DNA of 64,000 nucleotides, from NCBI RefSeq assembly GCF_014633365.1, contig NC_068340.1, positions 15,789,879 through 15,853,878 of the forward strand. Reading direction: 5' to 3'. A program made the translations under genes and the position numbers. Each line of letters begins with the position of its first letter. Position 1 is the first letter of the stretch. This DNA comes from Diospyros lotus (taxonomy: Eukaryota > Streptophyta > Magnoliopsida > Ericales > Ebenaceae). Below the pieces are notes generated by a model, which worked only from the letters and a program-made list of their open reading frames with translations, made no database searches and was not told the DNA's origin. This document shows positions 1-12,690 of this stretch, piece by piece.

Positions 1-959
1 CTTCGTGGATTCGAGTTATTGGAGTTTGAGAATGTATTTTAGGAATGACTACATCAGAATGGTTATGGCTGTGTGCGATTATAATAGAAGAGGGTATTTT
101 TAAAAAATATTGGATACAAAGAATTATTAAAATAATTACAAAATATAAAAGAGAAAAAGTAAATTTCTATTAGTTGAGAAAAACAAAAAAATTGACTGCA
201 AATAGAATTTTTCTTCATTTCATTCGCTAAAGCAAATGAATTGATACTTCTCTCAATTATGGATACATTTAGTTGAGTAGGATTATTTTAAAATATTTAA
301 TTAAGATATTTGAGAATATTCAAATAAATAATCTCATATTTATCATAAGATGTACTTAAAGAAAATGACATGAATTTTTTTACATAAAATTAAATCTTCT
401 TCCTTCCCATCTATTATGCTCGCAATGATTGTTAATTTAACTTTATTACAAATAATTTTATTTTTAACTCAATATATTAATTCTAATATACATTAATGGC
501 AACACTCTTATTTCTACTTTTAATAAAAGTCATCACCAATAAAGTCCAACTCATTGAAAAGGGAAGTGGTTAATAATTACCATTAAAAATTCAATGATAA
601 TTTGCACTACACACTTTGAAGCAATTAAGAGTATTGTTTTAAAATATATAAATAAAAAATAATCAAACATAACGTAATATGACAAGGATGATTATATTCT
701 CTTCTCACATTATAGTCTATAACTGAGCTGATGATGACTGTTGTGTTGATGGAGGGAGTGCTTCCGACGCGAGCGACGTTAGGCTCCCCCCATACCTAGC
801 CTATTCTATCACAACCCTACAACAGTGTTAAGCGATTCAACTAGCCACTGGCCTAACTTCTAAGATTCCTATTATTCTTTGTATTTTTTTTATATTGAAT
901 CTCCTTTTATTTTTATCCCCTACATCCTATAAATATAATAATATATATAAATTAAATAT
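1..959. other. AT-rich intergenic DNA, no gene seen
   Basis: This stretch is strongly AT-rich with stops in all frames and no open frame that looks coding. A short GC-richer patch lies at about 725-800. I see no promoter, RNA gene or element ends that I can support here. Confidence 0.6.
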
Positions 960-1200
960 ATAATAATTAAAGTATGTTTGATTATACATATTTATCATAA
1001 AAAATATATAATTATTATATATATTTTTTATAAAAATAATCAAACACTCTTAATTTTTTATGAAAAATATGTATGGTACAAATATTTAAAAATTTTTTTC
1101 ATAAAATTTATTTTTTAAAGAGTTGATGTGATTTTTATTTTCTAAATAATTATTATTTAAAATTAAATTTTAAGTAATATAATCAAACGCATAATATAAT
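960..1200. repeat. possible small TIR element (MITE-like foldback)
   Basis: The left side carries GTATGTTTGATTATA near 972, and the right side carries its near inverse TATAATCAAACGCATA near 1180. A second inverted copy of ATAATCAAAC lies near 1040. The interior is almost pure A and T and folds back on itself. This fits a degraded terminal-inverted-repeat MITE, but no clean target duplication could be fixed and the AT-richness makes chance pairing easy. Confidence 0.3.
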
Positions 1201-1203
1201 ATT

Positions 1204-1770
1204 TTAATAGTTATTAATACGATACGCTATATACCATGGACTACATAGACGGGGGGAAGTTGCATTGATTGTGTGTGTTTTTCCACAGGCTCCTTTTTGT
1301 CTCTTTGCACGTGTTTTAAGAACGAATGATTCCGCCAATGGCCTCTTACCAGCTGTCGGTGGCGTCACCTCCATCCGATCCGATGGCTGATCTCGACTCC
1401 CCATGATCTCCCGCCGTTCAAAGTCAAACCGCCAATTCATCCAGGGCCACGCGTTGCCTGCTTGCTTGCTCACTTCCTTCCCAGCACGTGACTCTTTAAT
1501 TTCTAACTCGGCCGACGAAGGACGGAAGGATCTAGACGTTCCACCGCCGGCACGCCGGAATGTTCAGTCCACGTGTTACACAACCGCTAGCACTGTCGAT
1601 GTTAACGTTCACTTACCAACCCATCTCTGCCACGTGTCACTTCTTTAATCAAACGGTAGGACGTTTAATTATTGGCCAAGTCCTTGGCAATGGAGAGCGT
1701 CTTCCACTCAATTTTTCTTTAACCACAGTAACCCGAGGGGCAAAGGGTAAATCTATACAATGGTAAACAC
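1204..1770. promoter_or_regulatory. GC-richer island with four CACGTG G-boxes
   Basis: Base composition rises sharply compared with both flanks. The palindrome CACGTG occurs at 1308-1313, 1485-1490, 1570-1575 and 1631-1636. A CCAAT-type motif (ATTGGCCAA) lies near 1671. CACGTG is the core bound by plant bZIP and bHLH factors, including ABA-response and light-response regulators. The short open frames here show no recognisable protein. The island could be a distal regulatory region of the aquaporin about 2.6 kb downstream, a promoter of an unseen neighbour, or a remnant of an old gene. The motifs are seen; the function is inferred. Confidence 0.4.
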
Positions 1771-2244
1771 AGTAACAGTATTGCAATATTGTCAATAAAA
1801 TAAAATTTTAAAATATCTATCATATATTTTGTTTTAAAAAATAAAATCTATCAGCAGAATCTGAATTCATAACCTTCAAATTATAACATATACTTAGTTA
1901 TGCTATCACACTAAATTTAATCTTTATTTTAATTTTATCTAAATAATAAAAATTTAATTACAACTACTAATTATTATCATTTAATAAAGCTTCTCTTAAA
2001 TTTTGTGATGTTTTAATTTATCGCACTAAGTGGAAAGTTGTACCCAGTTCCTCCTGTTGTGTCTCATCGGAAAACAAATCTGCAAGTAATATTATTAATC
2101 ATTTGTGTCACAGCATGCGTGTTATATTATTTAAATAAACTGTCACTAGCTACTATGATAAATAAATACTTTAGTATTGAATAGGGGGCAATAGATGCGG
2201 CCAAAGGAAAGGAGTCAATTATTGTGCGGTTGAGAGTCGTGGCC
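1771..2244. other. AT-rich intergenic DNA, no gene seen
   Basis: No coding frame or repeat structure is visible beyond general AT-richness. Confidence 0.5.
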
Positions 2245-2320
2245 TAGGATAGGGATAGGGATAGGGATAGGGATAGGGATAGGGATAGGCATGGCCTACT
2301 ACTACTACTATTACTATTAC
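2245..2320. repeat. TAGGGA hexamer array followed by a TAC/TAT triplet run
   Basis: Six perfect head-to-tail TAGGGA units run from 2250 to 2285, with imperfect units at each end. A short gap and a triplet run (mostly TAC, some TAT) at 2297-2320 follow. The hexamer resembles, but is not, the plant telomere heptamer TTTAGGG, so I read it as a simple microsatellite. Confidence 0.85.
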
Positions 2321-2640
2321 TAGTTTGATTAGGAGGAGGTTAGAGAATGGAGAGCTGTGTCACATCCTACATGATTTTAAGTATTTGTTCATTCCTTTTA
2401 TTACTTACTTTCTTTTTCTCTTTTAAACTTATTTTACCTCATAATTAATATGACATTCCAAATGCAAGTTTATCCTTAATTATTTAATAATAATAATAAA
2501 AATTAATTTTAATATTTAATATTTCATAGAATGCATAAAGTAAACTACAGGAGTTTCCTATAAAAACATATGGTTATAACTTAAATTGGCAATCTTTCAT
2601 TAACAATATATAAGAAATATAAATAAGGATGGGATGTGAA

Positions 2641-2760
2641 AATAAAATGCGGGCAGTGGTAGGGGCACCGTCTTCCGGGTCGGTGAAAGCGAAACCTTCA
2701 CACGCAACGCAATGCCCGAGCCAGTGCCCCACTGTTTCGCGCGGGCGGCAAAGGTAATCA
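2641..2760. other. short GC-rich island with inverted arms
   Basis: A 120-bp GC-rich block sits inside very AT-rich DNA. Arms near 2654-2668 (ending GGGGCAC) and 2725-2735 (starting GTGCCCC) are inverted with respect to each other and could pair across about 60 bases. I recognise no gene. It may be a mobile-element relic or a regulatory island. Confidence 0.3.
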
Positions 2761-4040
2761 ATTTTTTTTTTATTAAAAACTAGTGGTAAACCTGTAAGAC
2801 ACGGGAGAGTTTAATTTAAAAATAAAAAATTAAATTTATTATTTTAAATAATTTTAATAAAATTAATAATTATATTTTTTTTCTTTTAATACTTAGTTCT
2901 TTATCAAAATTTAAATTTAATTAATTATTTACTATATAATCTGTTAACGAAGAATACTCTTAATTAAATGTACCGTTATTCAATGTACTAAAGAATAATT
3001 AATACATTAAATAGATTATTTTTGTTAAAATACTTATAATTTTTTTATTTATTGTATTATATTTATTTATAAATAAATATTATAAAATTTATAATATATA
3101 ACTCAAACTAAAAAATGTTTGTTATTTTTTATTTATTATATTATAAATATAAATTAAAATTCTTAAATGTGAGCAAGAATAAGTTTCTCAATAATAATAA
3201 AATTTTAAAAATATGAATTTTGATATCTTCTGTAGTTTTAAAAATGTGATACTTTAAATATTAATTAATATTAAAAAACTTAAACATTTGACAACCTTAA
3301 ATATTTTTTAATGAATTTGTTAAGATATCACATTTTTATAATTGTAATATAATTATTAAAATAAAATTAATAATTAATTAATCACTACTTTGATTTAATG
3401 CAAGTTTTTAAGGAAAAAAATCACCATTAATTGACACTTGGTAAAATACTTTGCCTGACTATCTTATTTTAATATTATATATATAATAAATATATAAATA
3501 TAAGATTTTAAATAAATAGACAATTTTCTATGATTTAATTAATAGTTCAAGTTATCTATTAATATTTTTTAGAAAATTCTTGCAAATTTAATATAAATTT
3601 TAGAGATAAAAATAGCTTGTCAAATTTTTGGAGGGAAAAAAATTTGTAAACTATTATAATATATTATATATTATTATATTATATAAAGATAAAATTTTAT
3701 TTAATGAATAATTTTTTATGATTTAATTAATATTTTAAGTGTCTATTCATATTTCTCATAAATAAAATTTATTTTTTATTGATTGGTGAATTAATTAAAT
3801 ATTTAATATTCACATAATAATATATTAAAAAATTTATGTATTTAAAATTTATTATTAATTTTATAGTAATTAGTACTTATTATTTCAAAATAATTAAAAA
3901 TTTTAAATTATTAATGTAATAAGTACTAAATATAAATTATTAATATAAATTTTAGAAGATTTTTTTTTTCAAATTATTTTATTTTTATATATATAAAGAT
4001 TTTATATTTTTTAATTTATAAATTTAAAAATTAAAAAGTT
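2761..4040. other. very AT-rich upstream spacer
   Basis: About 1.3 kb of extreme A/T content precedes the aquaporin promoter. No gene, element terminus or repeat could be supported. Confidence 0.6.
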
Positions 4041-4049
4041 CTAATAAAA

Positions 4050-4063
4050 TGACGTGGACGTCA
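4050..4063 (+). promoter_or_regulatory. inverted pair of TGACGT motifs (bZIP-type site)
   Basis: The sequence TGACGTGGACGTCA holds two TGACGT hexamers in inverted orientation around GG. It lies about 90 bp upstream of the TATA box and 194 bp upstream of the aquaporin start codon. TGACG/ACGT cores are the known targets of plant TGA and other bZIP factors. A further ACGCGT core lies at about 4089. The motif is seen; a role in regulating the aquaporin is inferred from position. Confidence 0.45.
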
Positions 4064-4112
4064 TATATTATTATTGGTAAAATTTTCCACGCGTCCAAAA
4101 TAATTTCACTGA

Positions 4113-4130
4113 TGCTGCTGCTGCTGCTGC
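4113..4130 (+). repeat. (TGC)6 triplet repeat in the aquaporin promoter
   Basis: Six perfect TGC units lie just upstream of the TATA box. Confidence 0.9.
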
Positions 4131-4149
4131 TCATCCATCTCCTCTTCGA

Positions 4150-4155
4150 TATATA
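4150..4155 (+). promoter_or_regulatory. TATA box of the aquaporin gene
   Basis: TATATAG lies about 100 bp before the ATG, with a pyrimidine-rich stretch (about 4165-4225) after it that suits a plant transcription start and 5' UTR. No other TATA-like run sits in GC-normal DNA this close to the gene. Confidence 0.6.
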
Positions 4156-4256
4156 GCCCCCACCCAAATCACTCTTTTATCCCACTCTCTGCACTTAAGC
4201 TTCTCTCACTTTTCTCTTGTTTGTTTTCCGGGAAAGTTCGGTTGCATTCTCATCAC

Positions 4257-5445
<1,189 letters not shown>

Positions 5446-5800
5446 AAATGATGGGTTTGGAAGAAGGAGATGGATCTTTAATTATATCCTAGGAAACTGA
5501 AATAATAGAGGAGTAAAGTTGCACGTCTCTCTCAATATCTCTCTCTCTCTCTTTTCCCCCATCAATATGTTGAAGATTAGTGGTGTGGAGAGGAGAGGGA
5601 GAGTGCTTGGGAGCCAGGAAAATGTAGATAGAAAATCCCAATCCAATACCCACAAAAGTGAAAGGGAAAGCTTTTTATCTTTTCTTCTTTTCCCTTTTGA
5701 GTTATCTGTTGCCCCTTGTGTTTGTTTCTTCGCTTAATTTACCTCTTGGTCCTGTATCTGTTAATCTTTTAATAATAATAGTTTCATCTTTGTTTTCTTT
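5446..5800 (+). other. probable 3' UTR of the aquaporin gene
   Basis: The region after the stop is mixed in composition and contains a CT-rich run at about 5525-5560. A T-rich stretch with AATAATAATA near 5770 could serve as the polyadenylation region. The end of the transcript cannot be fixed from sequence alone. Confidence 0.4.
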
Positions 5801-7441
5801 GGAATATATTTTTTTTTTGGTAGAAATTTCTCCTCCTCTGCTTTTATTGCCCTTCTTTATGTTGCGGATGTGTCCATTATACTCATTTCCTGCAGTACTG
5901 CAATTTATGTTCTCCTCGGGATTCACACAGCATCCTGTAGTTGTAGTCGTCCAACTTTAACACGGTTATTAAATTTTTATTTTTAATAAATTAATTATTA
6001 ATTCTTAATTTATTGCCACAGTTAGTGCTTAAGGTTAACTGTCATAAGTATACGCACAAAAGATTATGTTATGATGATAACTATTAAAGTTTGTTATTTA
6101 TAATTATGCTTTTTCTATATAATATTGTGACACATATATATATAAATTATTGATTAGACTTGAAGGTCATGCGCAGTGACTCTACTCGAGTTCGTTCATG
6201 AGTCTTAACACATGGCACATCAATTTATAATTCTACAATAAATTAAAGCTATACTGAGAATTTTACTTTAATTTTATTATTGATGTGATTAGTTATTATT
6301 TGATCGAATTAATTTTAATTTAAAAGTCAAGAGACGTGTGTTTAAAAAAATGCCCCACTTTTTTGTTATGTTCTTTAGAATTCTTTTGGAGCTCAGGTCC
6401 TCCACAAACAATCAAATTAATCTCTAATTCGTAGGTGATAGGTGATGGCTGATAATTATGAGAGTATTTAAAGACTAGCAATTTCGTAACTAAAGAAGAT
6501 TAGTAATTTGGTGCAGACACATGCGTGATAAATGAAGAATTATTATTATGTGGGAGAAGATTAAAATGTGTAATGAGACACCCATAATAAGGGTATGTAC
6601 GTACTATGTGCATTTATTAATATATATATATATATATATATAATACCAAAAGGTACCAACTTGCGAATGGGGTTGAGAGAATGTGTGTGAAGCAAAATAC
6701 AAAAAGAAAAACATGGTGTGGTCCGATCAAGGCATGAAAAGAAAGCTGGTTTGGCACCCCCATTATGGCATGGCGTGACAAGCTTTAAGGGAATCCCAAC
6801 AAGACACGGCGCCAACAAACAAGCCTTTGCATAATTGGATTGGGATTGAAACGGACACTCAAAACGCAGCAGCAGCAGCAGCTACAACTGCTACTTTATT
6901 TGACTTCCCCGACAATAAATGCATCATCAACCCGAATTTCAATCCCTACCAAACAGCCTACCTTTGAAACTTCTTCTCCTACATCGCTTTGGCTTTCCTT
7001 CTTCCTTCCAAGGAAATTAATGAGTTAAGAGTACGTAGTAGTGGGTGGGGGTGGGGCTGCCATGGTCACGAGTCAATGATCTTGAAGCTTGGCTTTTTAA
7101 ATTTTAAGTTTTTAATTAGAATATATTCTTTTTATATTTTATTTTTTTCAAACGAAAACGTCCATGTAGACGTTGTCCTTATTAACGGCATGTTTGATTC
7201 GTTGTCTTAAGAAATAGTATTAAGTGGGAACACTTTATTTAGAACCAAAAGGAGTCCCAGTGGCACAGTCAAGTGGCGAAGGAGAAGATTGCAAGTTTAT
7301 TTAGAACTTTCGGTGTGAATTTAATTATTGGAAGACGTAGAATATATATTTTTTAAAAAAAAATTTTAAGAATAATATTAGTAATGTTAAGATCTACCAC
7401 TTTAATCACTCGAATATATTCTTTGATTTATCTTCTAATGA
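5801..7441. other. intergenic DNA with simple repeats, no gene seen
   Basis: The region is AT-rich. A perfect (TA)n run occupies 6620-6642, and a short CAG run lies at about 6866-6882. The small open frames here show no domain and have the base composition of the flanks. I cannot support a gene or RNA. Confidence 0.5.
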
Positions 7442-7449
7442 AGACCAAG

Positions 7450-7638
7450 CAGGCCAGCTTAAGGGATAGGGTAGGTTGGTGAGGTAATTGTCTGGGCTCA
7501 ATTTTTTGAACTTAATAAATAATTATTTTAATTTTATTATTAAAATAAAATTAATAAATTTTTAACTTTTTTTATTAAGGAGTTGGGCTCCTAAATTATT
7601 GATGAGTTAGGACTCCTCACCCCTTTGAGCCGGTCCTG
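7450..7638. mobile_element. small non-autonomous hAT element (MITE)
   Basis: The element is 189 bp. Its left end reads CAGGCCAGCTTAAGGG, and the inverse of its right end reads CAGGACCGGCTCAAAGGG, so the termini are imperfect inverted repeats starting with the hAT-typical CAGG. It is flanked by an 8-bp duplication, AGACCAAG at 7442-7449 and TGACCAAG at 7639-7646, with one mismatch. Eight-bp duplications are the hallmark of hAT transposition. There is no coding capacity, so it would need a transposase supplied from elsewhere. Confidence 0.75.
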
Positions 7639-7738
7639 TGACCAAGGAGGGACAAAGTAATCCCACGCCCGTGACGACTGACGACCGCCCCCGTTGGCCA
7701 GCCCATCACGCATCTGATCTCACCATCACTGCCATTTC

Positions 7739-7763
7739 TTCTCTCTCTCTCTCTCTCTCTCTC
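7739..7763. repeat. (CT)n microsatellite
   Basis: About twelve CT dinucleotides in a row, just after a C-rich, GC-normal stretch at 7650-7735. Confidence 0.9.
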
Positions 7764-7952
7764 ATTTTTCATGACAACTGATTGTCATTTACAGTGCCAT
7801 GTATTTTTAGTGTTTAATATATAAGCATTAGAAAACATATTTTGAAAATAAAGCATACTTTTTTTATTTAAAAATATAATTTGTAATAAGAATATATTTC
7901 TAAAAATATTTTTTTTGGGGTTTGCAATTAGCTTTTAAGCATACTTTTATGA

Positions 7953-7981
7953 TAAATGGCAAATTGATCATTTGCCATTTA
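7953..7981. repeat. perfect 12-bp hairpin
   Basis: TAAATGGCAAAT at 7953-7964 and ATTTGCCATTTA at 7970-7981 are exact inverse complements around a five-base TGATC loop. It could be a foldback relic or a transcript structure. No gene flanks it closely. Confidence 0.7.
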
Positions 7982-8174
7982 ATGTGAAGTAATACCTCAT
8001 TCACATTTTTGGCAACTAAACATAGAACAATTATTACATAAATTAATATGAAATTCTTAAGTGCAAATGATGAAATTTCTCATCTTAAAAGCTCCTCACA
8101 CATTGTTCTACTCACGTGAAAGGGATTAATCACAGACAGCGCACTAAGGTGAGATAAGTCCATCATGTTTATCT

Positions 8175-8976
8175 TTGGCCGCCCGGGGGGGCTCCATTTG
8201 GGAAATGTCCCCAAAAAGGGAGGATTCTACTCTTATTAAACGTGTGATTGCTATTAGAGATCAGTTAAGGCATTCTGAAGGATCCATGTTGGGGGCTATT
8301 CAGAGTGTTTCTTTCTTGGAGTGTTCAAGTCAGCTTAGCATTTTCTGTTCATATGATTATTTTCGTCCCAAAGCGCCCAAAATTATTTGGGCCCCCATTG
8401 TGTGGTCAGCGTGTATCACCCCGAAACACTCTTTTGTTCTTTGGTTGTGTGTGAAGGTTAAGCTCCTCACCAAAGATAGGATCCAGTTTCCGGCCGGACA
8501 TTGATCGCAGGTGTTGTTTTTGTGATGCAGCAAAAGAATCTATCTCCCATTTGTTCTTCCAATGTCCGTTTAGTGTTGTGGTTTGGGCTCATATTAGGGG
8601 CTGGTTGGGCATTTCAAGATGCATGTCCATTGTCTCTAGTGCTATCAAATGAATTAAGGAGGAGGCTAGGGGCACTTCTTGGCGTAGCAAAGCTAAGAGG
8701 ATTGCTCTGGTTAGTTCTATCTACCATCTATGGTATGTTAAGAATAGCAAGATTTTTGAAGGCCTCAGGCCATGTGTCTAGCATCATTCTTAGGATTAAA
8801 ACTCATGTGTACAGGGTTATCTATATTTGGTATTCTTTAAGTTTTAGTTCAAATAGATTCTCAAATCTTGTGTCTATAGTTTTAGACTCTTGTTTGTATT
8901 GTCCGGGTAAGTCCGATGTATATTGTACATATTCTTTTGATCTTATATATATTTATCTTTCAAATAAAAAAAAAAC
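8175..8976 (+). pseudogene. LINE (non-LTR retrotransposon) 3' relic, zf-RVT region
   Basis: The first reading frame (to about 8504) carries a PKHSFVLWL segment followed by KLLTKDRI, the conserved start of the zf-RVT domain found after plant LINE reverse transcriptases. After a frameshift near 8504 the domain continues from about 8505 with a zinc-ligand pattern CCFC...H...C, then a tryptophan-rich segment. An in-frame TGA sits where a Trp codon would be expected, near 8650. Only the 3' end is present, as usual for 5'-truncated LINEs. The copy ends in an AT-rich tail and an A-run at about 8966-8976. No target duplication was found. Confidence 0.75.
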
Positions 8977-8989
8977 ACACACACACATA

Positions 8990-9410
8990 TAAATACCAAT
9001 GGGACTCATCATTTGTTTTATCTCCTTCCTAACTTTATCCCATCGTTAGCACCAAACAACGCGTAATTGTGAACATACTATTTCTATTATAAACGTGTTA
9101 AATTACGCTAAATTAAAAAATAAATAAATAAAGAATTTATTGGTCGGTGGGTTTGGGAACCACCCAATAATGGTTCCAAAGATAGGAGACCAATCATCCT
9201 TCTTTTCCAATCTCTCTCTCTCTCTCTCTCTTTCTAATAGTTGGTAACAAAGAAGGTGACCTTTTAACTTCGTTGCATTTCTGGGCAAGTTTTAATTTAG
9301 AATCATCTCCGTGATGTATCACAGTTTCTTTCTGCATGTTGGTCTGCTCTGCAGGTTGATCGCCCCTTTCTCGATCTTAATTAGGCCGCTAGATCTCCAC
9401 ATTCATGGTT
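8990..9410. other. intergenic DNA between LINE relic and gypsy element
   Basis: A (CT)n run lies at about 9213-9231. Together with 19491 onward, this is the host sequence into which the following gypsy element inserted. No gene is recognisable. Confidence 0.4.
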
Positions 9411-9415
9411 GCTCA

Positions 9416-11153
9416 TGTGACGTCCTGGCCCCCACTATTGAGTGCCACCATAATCCATGATACAACTTTGGCTTATCTCGAAGGACGGCTATACCCGACC
9501 AACATAAAGTATTATAATAATATGAACGCCTTGGGTGGGGTCCAAACTTCACCGCCTTCGAGCGGTCGAGAACTCAGGTTTAAAATGCATAAGCAACGGA
9601 AATTCACTCGATTCTCGTACTTGATTAGACCCTTAAAATATAAATCCAATTTCAAATAAATAAACGCCATCATGCCCAATAAAATACTCTAACCGTCAAG
9701 TATACCTTATAATTCTGACCGTGACCAGTTGGTTCACATGCACACTTTAAATTACTTATAGTGGGAACCTTAACTTGATCTTAGCCAAATTTCATTTAAA
9801 CATAAGCTGTCACCCGTAGTTAAACACAAAGCATTTATATATTACATAAGTGACACGGAAATTCAACCCGCGTCCTCATCGTTTGCAATTACGGTTAATC
9901 GATGTCTCTTCCACCAACACCGTCTTCCTTTCTTGGACCTCGAGCCATTTATTGGGTTAATAGAGGTAAAGGGATAAGTCCCGGGACTCAGTAAAGGCAA
10001 TATGTAGTGCAATAAATTAATAAGCATAATATCATAGATAAAAATGAAGTACAGCGTGCATGCAAACATGTCCACTGCACCCTGGTTTGGATTTTGGTAG
10101 CCCTACTGATTCTTAAGACCCCATCTAGAGACTCACACGGCCCAAATCCACAGCCTTATGCCTAGGCACTTCCTTAATTTCTTATGCAAGTCATGACAAA
10201 CGTAAATTTACACACAAAGCATATTAACCCTTACCTCGATTAATTCGGACAAGAAATCGGGAAAACATCCACCTGGCGTTGCTTTCTAAACTACCATCTC
10301 GTGTCTGAATTCCTATTTCCGAGCCTTTGGCATGTTCCTCAAGCCCCAAATTAACTTCTAGAATTTTTTTCCGATTTTTCAGGAATTTCTAGTTATTTTT
10401 TCATATTTTTTCATATTTTTTTCCATTTTTCTTTATTTCTTTTTCCTTTTTCTTTTCTTTCTTTTATTTTCTTTCTTCCCTCTTCTTCTTCCCCTCTCAT
10501 TCTTCTTCAAAATGCGCGTGCACCAGTTTGGTCGCACCCTGCCACCGTGCTACCTGCCTCTGGCCGACCGCTGCTCTCCACCGCATGACCGCCCCTACCA
10601 CCATGGCTTGCACCGCAACCTTCAGCTGCTAGCCGCCACGAGCAACAACTCAATCGGCCTCCCCTGCACGCAGCTGCTGCTTCCATGGCTACCGATCATC
10701 ATTGCCCCAAGCACGGCCGCAGCCTTTGGCCATCGTCGCTGTCTTTGCGCACCATCGCACGCCTACGGTAGCTAGAAGCCACCACTGATCGCCTTCCCCG
10801 CTGTTGCTGCTTCAACTTCCATGGCCACCTGCAACTGTACCAACACGCAGTTGCCGCCGCCTCCTCGTGCTACAATCGACCATCTCCGTCGATCATTCTC
10901 TTTTCTCTCCCAAGCTCTCATCTCTCTCTCTCTCTCTCTCTCATGTTCTCTCACTCTCCCAACCTTTCTCTACTTCTCGGCCAAAGCTCTCAATGTGAAA
11001 GGAAATATCTGGTTTTTTATGCTTGTTCTCCAAGCATACATGCACCGCCACATATATATATATATTATACATTTATAATTTATATAATTTATTATTTAAT
11101 AAAAATTACATGTAAACCCATAAATTAGTTATTTTAAAGTTAGGGGTGTTACA
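9416..11153 (-). repeat. 3' LTR of the gypsy element
   Basis: This 1738-bp LTR pairs with the one at 17771-19485. It contains a T-rich run at about 10360-10500, a GC-rich block at 10510-10900 and a CT microsatellite at about 10918-10940. The open frames in the GC-rich block are not genes; the same block recurs with different frame breaks in the partner LTR. Confidence 0.9.
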
Positions 11154-11172
11154 GTCTCCCCTCCTCATAAAA
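11154..11172 (-). other. polypurine tract of the gypsy element
   Basis: On the minus strand GAGGAGGGGAGAC directly precedes the LTR start TGTAACACC. This is the expected primer for plus-strand DNA synthesis and fixes the element's orientation. Confidence 0.8.
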
Positions 11173-11199
11173 TTTCGTCCTCGAAATTTTTGTACAACC

Positions 11200-12690
11200 A
11201 TTTATATCACTTATTAACTTTCAAAATCAACTATGATCCTTGAGATCTTCAAACAGTCATGTGTACCTCACATGCACTTTGGAAATCTAACCACGTTTCC
11301 TAGTTAAGCAAAAGAATTCATAGTACATAATCTTTCAAAAGGACACAAATCAATTTCCTTTATCAAACACAACATTCATCGAAATCTCACATAATTATTT
11401 AATCTCCTGAATATAAAATAAAGTAAATTGTTCAGCGTCTATGGCTTTTCCAGAAGATAAGATATGTGTTGATGTCATTAGTCAGTCCACAATCACCCAT
11501 ATAACCTCAATTTTCTTTGAAGTTCAAGGTAATCCCATGAGAAAATCTATCGCCACATGTACTCATTCCCATTCAAGAGTCTCTGAAGTCCGTAAACTCC
11601 TCAATGATTATCATATTTTCTCACAAATTTAACTTCACTTTTCCATTAATAAACCATAAATAGATTGACACTAATGCACCAGTCTTCAATACCCATATTT
11701 TTCCTTCATTCCCAACCACCAACATAGGGTTCCAAGGTGCACCGCACACGGGGTCCAATACACCTTATTTAGAATTTCCTATTGTAGGTCATCACAGGCA
11801 TATACATCTTTCCGCACGCACTTGGATGGTCTATGCACCCTCACTGTGTCTAAATTCAAGCTACTTGCATTGCCCATTCTTCTCCACCAATTGCCTCTAA
11901 CTGCCCTCTTGAGCCATAGCTCGCTTAATCTCTTCTCACAAGTCAACCTACAAGTGCATTTGTACCACATCTACAGTGCCACTGCATGGCTCTACCTTGA
12001 GAGCTAACTTCGCAAATTTCCCAATTAAGGTCTGCAAACGAGTGATCAAATGAACTCTCAGGTACACTGTATATCAAGTCTTGTAGGCCTCACCTAAAAT
12101 TACGTGCCTCAATTCTCAAAGGTTAGGCACATATATCCTACCCTGAATCTTGAGAATGCCATCTCGCATCTCAAAAATCAAAAACCTTGGGCTGGCCAGG
12201 TTCATTTATCTGTAGATGTATATATTTAGCTCACCACATATGCCTCTCGTTCACCAGATCCAGCTAAACTACCAAGTTAGCGATAAAATAGACGATCCCA
12301 TTGGCACTACACTCACCGTTAATAGGCTAAAAGCCTCCAATAATCACCACTCAAATGGGCATCCACCCAGTCACACTAGACACACTCCTACTCAAAGCAT
12401 CAGGCACCTCATTGCCACGTCTCGGGTGATACAAGATAGTGCAGTCGTAGTCCTTAAGGAACTCCATCCATCGTCGCTGCCTCATGTTTAGCTCCTTCTG
12501 CAAGAGCACATACCTCAGGCTCTTTGTGGTTCATGGGCATATCAAATGTCTCATCGTAATGTCTCCACCATTTGAGAGCACCTACTACAGCCGCTAGCTC
12601 GAAGTCTACATTGGTAGTTCACTCTATGCCTTTTCAATTGCATAACTCATACGCAATCACTCATCTATGTTGCATTAACACGCAACCCAA
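11200..12690 (-). pseudogene. gypsy integrase and RNase H remnants
   Basis: Reading the minus strand, a segment near 11490 matches the integrase core start (IWVIVD followed by a stop, where the family has [14 protein letters not shown]). Near 12150 a segment reads RDGILKIQGRIYVPN, which precedes the integrase zinc finger in this family. At 12430-12530 the RNase H C-terminal segment [15 protein letters not shown] is readable. Near 12670 the start of RNase H (the LGCVLMQ region) is cut off by inserted sequence. Stops and frameshifts are frequent. The order PPT, integrase, RNase H matches Ty3/gypsy pol. Confidence 0.75.

Noticed and set aside
2250..2285. Interstitial telomere repeat
   Set aside because: The unit is TAGGGA (6 bp), not the plant heptamer TTTAGGG, and no degenerate telomere variants flank it.
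7255..7330. Possible SINE or tRNA-like A box (TGGCACAGTCAAGTGG)
   Set aside because: No matching B box (GGTTCGA type) at the right distance and no A-tail with target duplication were found.
10512..10998. Several GC-rich frames as a possible gene
   Set aside because: The same block recurs in the partner LTR at 18860-19330 with different frame breaks. It is LTR sequence.
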